Origin: RYN-111 sp963760125 | Lineage (GTDB): Bacteria > Actinomycetota > Actinomycetes > Mycobacteriales > SCTD01 | Assembly (NCBI GenBank): GCA_963760125.1 | Contig: CAVXBV010000017.1 | Coordinates: 102,609 to 166,608 of the forward strand | Length of the DNA stretch: 64,000 nucleotides | Reading direction: 5' to 3' | Shown here: positions 1 through 8,389 of the stretch, piece after piece | Layout of the letters: each line of letters opens with the position of its first letter | How positions within the stretch are numbered: position 1 is the first letter of the stretch | Position numbers and translations under genes: made by a program | Notes under the pieces: generated by a model | What the model saw: the letters and a program-made list of their open reading frames with translations, nothing else | Database searches by the model: none | What the model was told of the DNA's origin: nothing

Positions 1-987
1 CTCGGCGGCGAACTCCTCGCGGTACGTCGCATCCGTCACCACGGCGATGGCGTAGTAGAAGCCGGAGAACCCAGCGATCGCCACCGCCACCCGCACCAGC
101 TCGGCGGTCACCGCGAAGCCACCACCGCCGGCCAGCACGTGGACCGGCGTGCCGGTCCACGTCTGCGTGAGCTCGGTGGAGATCGTCAGCAGGCCGAGTG
201 CCACGAAGAACCCGCCCACAGCGGCCGCGACCACGAGCACCTGCAGGCCCTGCGCCACGAGCATCACCAGCGCCACGTTGATGGTCTCGCGACGGTCCAA
301 CGGCGGGGCGTCGCCGAGGACGTCCGCCTCGAGCGCCTCGACCTCGCGCGGCAAGCGCACCAGCAGGAAGCCGGTGGCCAGCGCCGTGAGCAGGACGACG
401 AGTCCGGCCACGCGCAGGTTGTCGAGCTCGCCGAAGACCTGCCACATCTCGGTGTTGATGAACAGCACGACGCTGAACAGCAGCAGCAGCGGGATCGCTC
501 GCGCGAGCAGGCTCAGCGCGGAGGCGAGCTGCCCGAGCAGCCGCCGGCCGGCCCACGCGACGATCGACAGCACGCCGTAGCCGATGACGCCGTACAGGAC
601 GAGCAGCAGGGCGAGGTTGGCGCCCGCGGTGACGAGCGCGCTGACCGGCTGGTCGTTGAGCAGCAGGGGCAGCAGCGCCGGGACGACGACGAAGCCGACG
701 AGCTCCGGGATGCCCACGTCTTCGGGGCGCGAGCGCGCAGGGCGGCCGCGGGCAACGTTGAGGAGCATGAGGGCACCGAGCAGGACAGCGAGCGCGGCCA
801 GCACGAGCAGCCCGTTGGTCAGGGCCGACACCTGCAGGTCCACGGCGCCCAGCACCTCGGCGAACAAGACGAGGCCGAGCAGCGGGATCGCCCGGGTCCA
901 GACGTCCTCGCGCGCGGTGCGGGCGGCGATGAACGACGGCAGCCCGGCAGCGCGAAAGGCTCGCTCGAGCTCGGCCGTCGAGGTCAC
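1..987 (-). CDS. Multi-pass membrane protein, function unknown (3' end cut by window edge)
   Basis: Reading the minus strand from a GTG at 987 gives 329 uninterrupted codons to the window edge. The C-terminus is missing. About eight hydrophobic segments are visible (for example near residues 35-50, 55-80, 93-110, 115-145, 160-180, 195-213, 242-268 and 295-320), separated by short Arg-rich loops, so it is an integral membrane protein. The GTG overlaps the menA stop as GTGA, so it is probably the last gene of a menE-menA transcript. I do not recognise a named family or catalytic motif. Location next to the membrane prenyltransferase is the only functional hint. The reading frame and the translational coupling are clear; the role is not. 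Confidence 0.75.
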   Translation of the reverse strand, partial: MTSTAELERAFRAAGLPSFIAARTAREDVWTRAIPLLGLVLFAEVLGAVDLQVSALTNGLLVLAALAVLLGALMLLNVARGRPARSRPEDVGIPELVGFVVVPALLPLLLNDQPVSALVTAGANLALLLVLYGVIGYGVLSIVAWAGRRLLGQLASALSLLARAIPLLLLFSVVLFINTEMWQVFGELDNLRVAGLVVLLTALATGFLLVRLPREVEALEADVLGDAPPLDRRETINVALVMLVAQGLQVLVVAAAVGGFFVALGLLTISTELTQTWTGTPVHVLAGGGGFAVTAELVRVAVAIAGFSGFYYAIAVVTDATYREEFAAE

Positions 988-1853
988 GTCAGGGCGAGAC
1001 CGGAGGCGAGCAGGACGCCGTACCCCAGCTGCAGCTTGGCCGTTGCCTGCAGCACGGCGACCAGGTCGCGGCCGACCGCGCCGGACCGGATCCGCCTGAG
1101 CGGACCGATCGCCAGGGGCGCGGCGAGCAGCGCCAGCAGGGACCCCGGGTGCGCGAACGCGACGGCGATCGCGATGAGGAAGGGTGCGACCACCAGGCCC
1201 TCGTAGAGGACCCGACTGCGGGCGTCACCGAGCCGGACGGCCAGGGTGCGCTTGCCCGAGCCCGTGTCGGTCGGGATGTCGCGGACGTTGTTGGTGACGA
1301 GGATCGCGCAGGCGAGCGCGCCGCTGGCGACACCACCGGCGAGCGCCAGCCAGGTGAGGCGCTCGAGCTGGACGTAGGTCGTGCCCATGACGGCGACGAG
1401 CCCGAAGAACACGAACACGGAGGCCTCCCCGAAGCCGCGGTAGCCGTAGGGGTTCTTCCCTCCGGTGTAGCCCCAGGCGGCGGCAAGGGCTGCCGCGCCG
1501 ATGAGCAGGAGCCACAGGGAGGTCAGCAGCGCGAGCGCCAGGCCGGCGACGGCGGCGATGGCCAACGCGAGCAGGGCGGCGCGCAGGACCTGCCTGGCCG
1601 GGGCGATCCCCTGGCCCACCAGGCGCAGCGGACCGACGCGCACCTCGTCGGTACCGCGGATGCCGTCGCTGTAGTCGTTGGCGTAGTTGACGCCGACCTG
1701 CAGCGCCAGGGCGACGAGCAGGGCCAGCAGAGCACGAAGAGGTCGCGCGGATCCGTCAGCCACCGCGGCTCCGGTGCCCACGAGCACGGGGGTCACGGCG
1801 GCGGGGAGGGTGCGCGGACGGGCGCCTTCGAACCACTGGGCTGCTGTTGTCAT
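984..1853 (-). CDS. menA: 1,4-dihydroxy-2-naphthoate polyprenyltransferase
   Basis: A 289-residue UbiA-family membrane prenyltransferase. It attaches the polyprenyl tail to 1,4-dihydroxy-2-naphthoate to give demethylmenaquinone. The first Asp-rich Mg-diphosphate motif NYANDYSDG lies at residues 57-65, and a second one, NVRDIPTDTGSGKRT, lies in the middle of the protein. Seven to nine hydrophobic segments cover the rest. The start is the ATG giving MTTAAQWFEGARPRTLPAAV, the usual family N-terminus; it overlaps the menE stop as ATGA. A longer in-frame extension exists, but it lies inside menE and is not conserved-looking. Its tail donor is probably made by the polyprenyl synthase at 27.3 kb. 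Confidence 0.95.
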   Translation of the reverse strand: MTTAAQWFEGARPRTLPAAVTPVLVGTGAAVADGSARPLRALLALLVALALQVGVNYANDYSDGIRGTDEVRVGPLRLVGQGIAPARQVLRAALLALAIAAVAGLALALLTSLWLLLIGAAALAAAWGYTGGKNPYGYRGFGEASVFVFFGLVAVMGTTYVQLERLTWLALAGGVASGALACAILVTNNVRDIPTDTGSGKRTLAVRLGDARSRVLYEGLVVAPFLIAIAVAFAHPGSLLALLAAPLAIGPLRRIRSGAVGRDLVAVLQATAKLQLGYGVLLASGLALT

Positions 1854-2848
1854 GGTGTCCACGAGCGTAGGGCGCGCCGGTCCACCTTGCCGCCGGGCAG
1901 CAGCGGCAGGACGTCGAGGACGACGACCTGCTTGGGGGCCGCGACGCGAGACACCTTGGCAGCAACCAGATCTCGCGCCTCCTCCAGGGAGAGCGCCGCA
2001 TCGAGGGTGAGGAACGCCACCACGCGCTCCCCCCACTCCTCGTCGGGCAGCCCCACGACGGCGACCTCCCGGACCGCGGGGTGCGCGGCGAGAGCCTGCT
2101 CGACGGCGAGCGGCGCGACCTTCTCGCCGCCGGTGACGATCACGTCATCGGCACGGCCGAGCACCTGCAGCCGACCGTCGGTCACGATCCCCAGGTCGGA
2201 GGTGGTGAAGCGCCCCTCGAACCGCGACCCGTCGCGGTAGCCGCGGGCCACCACGGCGCCGCGCAGCACCACCCGGTCGGTGACGTCGACCGTCACCCCG
2301 GGCAGCGGCGTCCCGTCGTACACGCACCCGCCGCTCGTCTCCGTCATGCCGTACGTCGTGACGACCCTGATGCCGCGAGCCCGCGCGTCCGCCAGCAACG
2401 ACGGAGCAGCGGCCGCGCCGCCGAGCAGGACGGCGTCGAAGGCCAGCAGACGCCGGTCGTCGAGCAACCGGACCAGCTGGGTCGGGACCAACGAGGTGAA
2501 GCGGCAGCCCTCGGGCTCGGCCGAGGGCGCCGGCCCGGCGGCGAGGGAGCGGAGCGCGACCTGCAGACCGGCGATGTGGGTCAGGGGCAAGGTGATCCAC
2601 CAGCGCCCCTCACCGATCACCTCGGCGGTGGCGTTGCGCGAGGCCGCCAGGCAGCCGGCCGTGAGCTCCACGTATTTCGGCTCGCCCGTGGAGCCCGAGG
2701 TCGGGACGACGAGGCAGACCTCGTCGTCCACGTCGCCGGTGACGCGCGGGTCGGTCGTGACCGCGGGGCCGGTGCCGTCGAGCGCGGCGCGCAGGGCGTC
2801 GTACAGGTCCCGGCCGGGCTCGGGAGCGAGCACACGGAGGGGACGCAC
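1850..2848 (-). CDS. menE: o-succinylbenzoate-CoA ligase
   Basis: A 332-residue, short member of the ANL (AMP-forming) superfamily. It activates o-succinylbenzoate to its CoA thioester before MenB ring closure. The AMP/phosphate loop PTSGSTGEPK is at residues 49-58, the adenine-contact motif TYGMTETSGG is at about 165-174, the hinge motif LGRADDVIVTGGEKV follows, and the catalytic Lys is in PGGKVDRRAL near the end. The N-terminal domain is shorter than in general acyl-CoA ligases, as is usual for actinobacterial MenE. The start is GTG (VRPLRVL); a nearby ATG at 2856 is in another frame. It is translationally coupled to menA. Confidence 0.93.
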   Translation of the reverse strand: MRPLRVLAPEPGRDLYDALRAALDGTGPAVTTDPRVTGDVDDEVCLVVPTSGSTGEPKYVELTAGCLAASRNATAEVIGEGRWWITLPLTHIAGLQVALRSLAAGPAPSAEPEGCRFTSLVPTQLVRLLDDRRLLAFDAVLLGGAAAAPSLLADARARGIRVVTTYGMTETSGGCVYDGTPLPGVTVDVTDRVVLRGAVVARGYRDGSRFEGRFTTSDLGIVTDGRLQVLGRADDVIVTGGEKVAPLAVEQALAAHPAVREVAVVGLPDEEWGERVVAFLTLDAALSLEEARDLVAAKVSRVAAPKQVVVLDVLPLLPGGKVDRRALRSWTP

Positions 2849-2891
2849 CGCGTCATCCTGTCAGGAGGTGACGAACGAGAGGGACACGCCG

Positions 2892-3599
2892 ATGGAGTTC
2901 ATCGACACGGACTTGCGCGGAGCGCGCTTCGTGCGGGCAGATCTGACGGGCGTCGTGATGCGGGGCGTGGACCTCGCCGGAGCAGACCTCGATGCGCCGT
3001 GGATCGCCGAGGACGACCGCGGTCTGCAGGTGAACGGCGTCGACGTGGCGCCGCTCGTCGAGGCCGAGCTCGACCGGCGCTTCCCCGGTCGTGGCCTGCG
3101 GCGGGCCACCGACCTCGCTGGGCTCCGGGCAGCCTGGTCGGCCGTCGAGGCGGCCTGGGACGGGGCCCTGGCTCGCGCAGCGGCGATGCCGTCCGGGTCG
3201 GTGGAGGTGTCCGTGGCGGGGGAGTGGACGTTCGCACAGACGCTGCGTCACCTGGTCATGGCGACCGACGTCTGGCTGCGCGGGGCGGTGCTGGGTGCCG
3301 AGCAGCCCTTCCACCCGCTCGGGCAGCCGTTCACCGAGTTCGCCTCCGACGGCTACGACCTGTCGGTCTTCAGCACCGAGCAGCCGACCTACGACGAGGT
3401 GCTGGCCGCACGGTCGGACCGGGTCGGTCAGGTCCGTGCCTTCCTGGGAGGAGGAGTGGACCTGGCGGGCACGGCGCAGCACCCCTGGGCGGCCGACCGC
3501 ACGGTGTCGGTCCTGCGCTGCCTGCACGTGATCCTCAAGGAGGAGTGGGACCACCTGAGGTTCGCGCTGCGCGATCTCGACGTGATCGCGGCTCAGTAG
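2892..3599 (+). CDS. Pentapeptide-repeat plus DinB-fold protein
   Basis: A 235-residue protein with two parts. Residues about 6-35 form six pentapeptide-repeat units of the A(D/N)LXX type (TDLRG, ARFVR, ADLTG and so on). Residues about 75-235 look like a DinB_2/YfiT-like four-helix bundle, with His residues in TLRHLVMATDVW and EEWDHLRFAL that would be metal ligands. DinB-fold enzymes include mycothiol/bacillithiol-dependent transferases, so a thiol transferase role is possible but not shown. The start is ATG, with GAGAGGGA seven bases upstream; a GTG at 2868 lies directly on an AGGAGG and is less likely. The gene converges on menB and their ends overlap by 7 bp. Confidence 0.8.
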   Translation: MEFIDTDLRGARFVRADLTGVVMRGVDLAGADLDAPWIAEDDRGLQVNGVDVAPLVEAELDRRFPGRGLRRATDLAGLRAAWSAVEAAWDGALARAAAMPSGSVEVSVAGEWTFAQTLRHLVMATDVWLRGAVLGAEQPFHPLGQPFTEFASDGYDLSVFSTEQPTYDEVLAARSDRVGQVRAFLGGGVDLAGTAQHPWAADRTVSVLRCLHVILKEEWDHLRFALRDLDVIAAQ

Positions 3600-4492
3600 T
3601 AGTACGGGAACGGCGACCAGTCGGGCTCGCGCTTGTCCAGGAAGGAGTCGCGGCCCTCCACCGCCTCGTCGGTCATGTACGCGAGTCGGGTCGCCTCGCC
3701 GGCGAACACCTGCTGTCCCATGAGCCCGTCGTCGACGAGGTTGAAGGCGAACTTCAGCATCCGCTGGGCCTGCGGGCTCTTGCCGAGGATCGTGACGCCC
3801 CACGCGATGGCCGTGCGCTCGAGGTCGGCATGGTCGACAACCTTGTTCACCGCGCCCATGCGGTGCATGTCCTCGGCGCTGTGCACCTCGCCCAGGAAGA
3901 AGATCTGCCGGGCGAACTTCTGGCCCACCTGCTTGGCGAGGTAGGCGCTGCCGTACCCGCCGTCGAACGATCCGACGTCGGCGTCGGTCTGCTTGAACTT
4001 CGCGTGCTCGCGGCTGGCGAGCGTGAGGTCGCAGACGACGTGCAGCGAGTGACCGCCGCCGGCCGCCCAGCCGTTCACGACCGCGATGACGACCTTGGGC
4101 ATCGTGCGGATGAGGCGCTGGACCTCCAGGATGTGCAGCCGACCGGCGTCCGCCGGGTTCACGACGTTGTCGTCCCCGGCGTACTGGTAGCCGGACCGCC
4201 CCCGGATCCGCTGGTCGCCGCCGGAGCAGAAGGCCCACCCGCCGTCCTTGGGCGCCGGTCCGTTGCCCGTCAGGAGCACGCAACCGACGTCGGGGCTCAT
4301 GCGCGCGTGGTCCAGCGCGCGGTAGAGCTCATCGACCGTCCCGGGCCGGAAGGCGTTGCGGACCTCGGGCCGGTCGAACGCGATCCGGACGATGCCGTGG
4401 GTGACGTGCCGGTGGTAGGTGATGTCGGTCAGGTCAAAGCCCGGGACCGCCTTCCACTCGCTCGCGTCGAAGGTCTCTGAAACGGTGGTCAC
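3593..4492 (-). CDS. menB: 1,4-dihydroxy-2-naphthoyl-CoA synthase
   Basis: A 299-residue crotonase-fold enzyme that performs the Dieckmann-type ring closure of o-succinylbenzoyl-CoA. The oxyanion-hole segments SGGDQ (residues 90-94) and AAGGGHSLH (143-151) are present. The motif TDADVGSFDGGYGS carries the Asp used by MenB, and the C-terminus ends in the typical tyrosine run (SPFPYYY). Length and N-terminus (VTTVSETFDASEWKAVPGFD) match actinobacterial MenB. The start is GTG at 4492, immediately next to the divergent GTG of menC at 4493, so the two genes share no intergenic DNA. Its 3' end overlaps the DinB-like gene. Confidence 0.96.
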   Translation of the reverse strand: MTTVSETFDASEWKAVPGFDLTDITYHRHVTHGIVRIAFDRPEVRNAFRPGTVDELYRALDHARMSPDVGCVLLTGNGPAPKDGGWAFCSGGDQRIRGRSGYQYAGDDNVVNPADAGRLHILEVQRLIRTMPKVVIAVVNGWAAGGGHSLHVVCDLTLASREHAKFKQTDADVGSFDGGYGSAYLAKQVGQKFARQIFFLGEVHSAEDMHRMGAVNKVVDHADLERTAIAWGVTILGKSPQAQRMLKFAFNLVDDGLMGQQVFAGEATRLAYMTDEAVEGRDSFLDKREPDWSPFPYYY

Positions 4493-5446
4493 GTGGACAC
4501 CCTAGGAGCGCAGGTCGTGTCGATCCCGATGCGCGTCCCCTTCCGCGGGGTCACGCACCGCGAAGCCCTGCTGCTCGAGGGCCCCGCCGGGTGGGGAGAG
4601 TTCAGCCCCTTCCTGGAGTACGGCGACGAGGAGGCCAGTCGCTGGCTGGCCGCCGCGGTCGAGGCCGCGACGCAGGGGTGGCCCGCCCCGGTGCGTTCCT
4701 CGGTCCCCGTGAACGCGACCGTCCCGGCAGTGGCGGACGTCGCGGGGGTGCTCGCGCGGTTCCCCGGCTGCACGACGGCCAAGGTGAAGGTGGCGCAGGC
4801 CGGGCAGTCGCTGGACGACGACGTCGCGCGGGTCGCGTCGGTGCGGGCGCTGCTGGGCCCGGAAGGCCGGATCCGGGTGGACGCCAACGGCGCCTGGTCG
4901 GTGGCCGAGGCGGTCACGGCGCTGCGGGAGCTGGGGGGCTTCGGCCTGGAGTACTGCGAGCAGCCGTGCGCCTCGGTCGAGGAGCTCGCGTCGGTGCGGA
5001 CGCGGGTGGACGTGCCGATCGCTGCGGACGAGTCGGTCCGCAAGGCGACGGACCCGCTGCGGGTGGCACGGGCCGGAGCAGCGGACGTCCTCGTGCTCAA
5101 GGTCGCGCCGCTCGGCGGCGTCGCGTCGGCGCTGCGGATCGCGCAGGAGTGCGGCTTGCCGGTGGTGGTGAGCAGCGCGCTCGACACGTCCGTCGGCATC
5201 CGGGCGGGCGTCGCGCTGGCCGCCGCGCTACCCGTGCTGCCCTTCGCCTGCGGGCTCGCCACGACCTCCCTGCTCAGCGGTGACGTGGTCGACGCCTCGC
5301 TCGACGGGCACGGCGGCACCCTCCCGGTCGGTGACCTGCAGGTGTCCCGCGACCTGCTGGAGCAGTGGGCCGCCCCCGCCGATCGACGGGACTGGTGGCT
5401 GGCGCGCTACGCCCGCTGCCTGGCCCTGCTTGGATCAGCGACGTGA
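4493..5446 (+). CDS. menC: o-succinylbenzoate synthase
   Basis: A 317-residue enolase-superfamily enzyme that dehydrates SHCHC to o-succinylbenzoate. The KxK general base pair is K97/K99 (AKVKV). Metal ligands are D130 (VDANGAW), E156 (CEQP) and D179 (AADES), and the second catalytic Lys is K203 (LKVAPLGG). The GTG start at 4493 leaves no 5' leader relative to the divergent menB start. Downstream in-frame starts would remove the conserved IPMRVPFRG segment, so the GTG is preferred; a leaderless transcript is plausible. Its stop overlaps the menD GTG as GTGA. Confidence 0.93.
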   Translation: MDTLGAQVVSIPMRVPFRGVTHREALLLEGPAGWGEFSPFLEYGDEEASRWLAAAVEAATQGWPAPVRSSVPVNATVPAVADVAGVLARFPGCTTAKVKVAQAGQSLDDDVARVASVRALLGPEGRIRVDANGAWSVAEAVTALRELGGFGLEYCEQPCASVEELASVRTRVDVPIAADESVRKATDPLRVARAGAADVLVLKVAPLGGVASALRIAQECGLPVVVSSALDTSVGIRAGVALAAALPVLPFACGLATTSLLSGDVVDASLDGHGGTLPVGDLQVSRDLLEQWAAPADRRDWWLARYARCLALLGSAT

Positions 5447-7095
5447 ACCCGTCGACCGCGCTGGCCCGCACGCTGGTCGACGAGCTGGTCCGCGGCGGGG
5501 TCACGGACGCGGTGCTCGCCCCCGGGTCGCGGTCCGCGCCGCTGGCCTTCGCCTTGCACGCTGCCGACGCCGCCGGACAGCTGCGGCTGCACGTGCGCAT
5601 CGACGAGCGCTCGGCCGGCTTCCTGGCCCTCGGACTGGCCAAGGCCTCCGGCCGCCCGGTCCCGGTGGTCACGACGTCCGGTACGGCCGCGGTCAACCTG
5701 CACCCCGCGGTCGTCGAGGCGTCGCACGCCCACGTGCCCCTGCTGCTCCTCACGGCCGACCGGCCACCGGAGCTCCGCGGCTCCGGCGCCAACCAGACGA
5801 TCGACCAGCTCAAGCTGTACGGCGAGGCGGTGCGCCTGTTCGTCGAGGTCGGCGCCCCCGAGGTCGGTCAGGGGTCGTACTGGCGCTCGCTGGCCTGCCG
5901 GGCGCTGTCGACGGCGCTCGGGGACCTGGGCGCCGCGCCCGGGCCGGTGCACCTCAACCTCGCCTTCCGGGACCCGCTCGTCCCCTCGAACGGCGACCTG
6001 GAGCCTGGTCGCCCGGACGGGGCGTCGTGGACCCACCGGGTGGCTCGCGTCGACGTGCGCGACGACCCCAGCGAGAACCTGCCGGAGCGGACCGTCGTCG
6101 TCCTGGGCGACGGCGGTCACGCCGCCGAGGCGCTGGCGCTCGCCAGCCGTTGCCGGTTTCCGGTGGTCGCGGAGCCGTCGAGCGGAGCAGCCGGACCGAT
6201 GGTCATCGGCGCCGCTGAGATGCTGCTCGGCGTGCCCGGGTGGCTGGAGGCGCACCTGCCCGAGCGGGTCCTGGTCGTCGGCCGGCCGACCCTGTCGCGG
6301 GCGGTCGGGCGCCTGCTCGCGAGCGCGCCCTGCGACGTGGTCGCGGAGCACGGCAGCTGGTCGGACGCCGGTCACGTGGCGTCGCGGGTGCTTCCCGCGG
6401 TACCCCGGGTGGAGGCGCCGGTCGGGGACGGGCGGCACCCCGGACAGGGGGAGTGGGCGCAGGGCTGGGTCGAGGCGGGGCAGGCGGCCCGCGACGTGGT
6501 GGAGGCCGTCCTCGGGGAGGACCTGTCCGAACCGGCAGTCGCGGCCGAGGTGCTCGCCGGGGCGCAGGGGCTCGTCGTCGTCGGGTCGAGCAAGCCGGTG
6601 CGCGACCTGCTCCTGGCCGGTGGCCGTGAGGGCGTGCGGGTGCTCGCCAACCGCGGCGCGGCCGGGATCGACGGGCTCGTCTCGACGGCCGTGGGCGCCG
6701 CCCTGGCGGACGGCGGTCCGACGCTCGCGCTGCTCGGCGACCTGACGTTCCTGCACGACAGCAACGGGCTGGTGATCGGGCCGGACGAGCCGCGACCGGA
6801 CCTCACGGTCGTGGTGGTGAACAACGACGGGGGTGCGATCTTCGGGCTGCTCGAGCAGGGCGCACCGGAGCATGCCGACGCGTTCGAGCGGGTGTTCGGC
6901 ACGCCGCACGGAGTCGACCTCGCGTCGCTGTGCGCGGCCACCGGGACGCCGCACGCGCTAGTCACCACCCGGGCCGAGTTGCGTGAGGCTCTGGTGTTCG
7001 GAGGGATCCGCGTCGTCGAGGTCCGCACCGACCGGACCGCCGCGATCGACCTCGACCGCCGCCTGCGCGCTGCCGTGGCCGCCGCCGTCCGCTGA
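5443..7095 (+). CDS. menD: 2-succinyl-5-enolpyruvyl-6-hydroxy-3-cyclohexene-1-carboxylate synthase
   Basis: A 550-residue ThDP-dependent enzyme that condenses isochorismate with 2-oxoglutarate, the first committed step of the classical menaquinone route. Visible are the N-terminal LAPGSRSAPLAFAL segment, the ThDP-glutamate region HVRIDERSAGFLALGLAKA, VVTTSGTAAVNLHPA, and the C-terminal Mg-ThDP site GDLTFLHDSNGL plus VVVNNDGGAIFGLLEQG. The start chosen is the GTG overlapping the menC stop (VNPSTALARTLVDELVRGG); a longer ORF reaches back into menC but adds non-conserved sequence. The gene converges on menF with 3 bp between stop codons. Confidence 0.96.
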   Translation: MNPSTALARTLVDELVRGGVTDAVLAPGSRSAPLAFALHAADAAGQLRLHVRIDERSAGFLALGLAKASGRPVPVVTTSGTAAVNLHPAVVEASHAHVPLLLLTADRPPELRGSGANQTIDQLKLYGEAVRLFVEVGAPEVGQGSYWRSLACRALSTALGDLGAAPGPVHLNLAFRDPLVPSNGDLEPGRPDGASWTHRVARVDVRDDPSENLPERTVVVLGDGGHAAEALALASRCRFPVVAEPSSGAAGPMVIGAAEMLLGVPGWLEAHLPERVLVVGRPTLSRAVGRLLASAPCDVVAEHGSWSDAGHVASRVLPAVPRVEAPVGDGRHPGQGEWAQGWVEAGQAARDVVEAVLGEDLSEPAVAAEVLAGAQGLVVVGSSKPVRDLLLAGGREGVRVLANRGAAGIDGLVSTAVGAALADGGPTLALLGDLTFLHDSNGLVIGPDEPRPDLTVVVVNNDGGAIFGLLEQGAPEHADAFERVFGTPHGVDLASLCAATGTPHALVTTRAELREALVFGGIRVVEVRTDRTAAIDLDRRLRAAVAAAVR

Positions 7096-7098
7096 CCG

Positions 7099-8367
7099 TC
7101 AGGATTGCAGGGCGTCGCGCATCGGCACGAGCTTGGCATTGCTCTCCGCGAGCTCGCGCTCCGGCTCGGAGCCGGCCACGATGCCGCACCCGGCGAACAG
7201 CCGGATCCGCGCCGGGTCGGCCGGGTCGACCTGGCCGCACCGCAGGGCGATCCCCCACTCGCCGTCGCCAGAGGCGTCCATCCAGCCGATCGGACCGGCG
7301 TACCGCCCCCGGTCCAGCCCCTCGATCTCGCGGATGACCTCGCCGGCCCGCTGTGTCGGGGTCCCGCACACGGCTGCCGACGGGTGCAGCGACGCGACGA
7401 GACGCAGCGACGTGGAGCCGTCCACCACGGTCCCTCGCACGTCGCTGGCCAGGTGCATCACGTTCGGCAGCTCGAGCACGAACGGGTCCTCGGGCACCTC
7501 GACCTCGGCGCAGTGGAGCGCCAGCGCCTCCACGACCGACCGGACGCCGTACCCGTGCTCCTCGATGTCCTTCACCGACCGCGCGAGCGACCGGCCTTGG
7601 CGCTCGTCGCGCGCCGCGTCGCCGGACCGGCGCAGCGTCCCGGCGAGCACGCGAGACGTCGCGACCCCGTCGCGCAGGCGCACCAGCATCTCGGGGGTCG
7701 CGCCCACCAGCCCGTCGACCGCGAAGACCCAGCAGCCCGGGTACGCCGCATCGAGCTGGCGCAGGGGCCAGCGCACGTCCAGGGGCACGGCGGAGCGCAC
7801 CTCGACGTCGCGCGCGAGCACCACCTTGGCGACCTCGCCGGCCTCGATCCGGCGGACCGCCTCAGCGACCACGGAGACCCACTCGGTCGCCGACCGGCTG
7901 CCGTCCGCGAAGGCGACGGACTCGGGCGCGACCACCGGCAGCACCGGCGGCAGCACGGCAGCGATGGGGCCGACGGTGGTGATCCACCACTGCCCGTCCC
8001 GATGACCGACGACCACCTCGGGGACGACGAGCACCGACGGCGCGGAGGCCTCGAACGCGAACGACCCGAAGGCGACCAGCCCTGACCCCGGCACGCGGAT
8101 GCCGTCGATCACCTGACAGCCGGCGACGACGCTGTCCCACCAGTCCTGCGCCTGCGCGAAGCGCGCCGGCCCCGACACCTCCACGCGGAACGCCTCGCCC
8201 CAGCCGACCAGTCCCTCGCCGGCGGACGTCCAGGCGAGCGCGCCGTCGGCGGGAAGCAGGTCGAGGAGCGCACCGGGGTCGGCCAGCGAGGTCGTGCGGA
8301 CCTCGAGCAGGTCGACGTCCACGGCAGGCAGCAGCACCTGCCCATGGTAGGTCGCGCGCCCCCGCAC
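7099..8367 (-). CDS. menF: Isochorismate synthase
   Basis: Chorismate-binding enzyme that isomerises chorismate to isochorismate for MenD. The C-terminal two thirds carry the family motifs: EVAKVVLARDVEV, GATPEMLVRL, SRVLAGTLRR, SVKDIEEHGYGV, HLASDVRGTV, SLHPSAAVCGTPT (the HPTPAVCG-type motif), RGRYAGPIGW and LFAGCGIVAGSEPERE. At 422 codons from the GTG at 8367 it has normal length. Alternative in-frame GTG starts at 8337 and 8322 are possible because no clear ribosome site is visible. It is divergent from the amidohydrolase, with only 22 bp between starts, so the promoters must overlap each other or the coding ends. Confidence 0.92.
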   Translation of the reverse strand: MRGRATYHGQVLLPAVDVDLLEVRTTSLADPGALLDLLPADGALAWTSAGEGLVGWGEAFRVEVSGPARFAQAQDWWDSVVAGCQVIDGIRVPGSGLVAFGSFAFEASAPSVLVVPEVVVGHRDGQWWITTVGPIAAVLPPVLPVVAPESVAFADGSRSATEWVSVVAEAVRRIEAGEVAKVVLARDVEVRSAVPLDVRWPLRQLDAAYPGCWVFAVDGLVGATPEMLVRLRDGVATSRVLAGTLRRSGDAARDERQGRSLARSVKDIEEHGYGVRSVVEALALHCAEVEVPEDPFVLELPNVMHLASDVRGTVVDGSTSLRLVASLHPSAAVCGTPTQRAGEVIREIEGLDRGRYAGPIGWMDASGDGEWGIALRCGQVDPADPARIRLFAGCGIVAGSEPERELAESNAKLVPMRDALQS

Positions 8368-8389
8368 GGCAGCCGGTGAGAATGAGTGG

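Noticed and set aside
139..1206. 355-codon plus-strand frame at the left edge
   Set aside because: Arg/Gln/Asp-rich shadow of the minus-strand membrane protein and menA, which show clear membrane helices and motifs.
2853..4283. 476-codon minus-strand frame opposite the DinB-like gene and inside menB
   Set aside because: Overlaps two well-supported genes and has no domain; menB is read in another frame.
2081..4480. 799-codon open frame on the plus strand
   Set aside because: Crosses menE, the DinB-like gene and menB out of frame; composition is Arg/Gly/Ala-rich nonsense.
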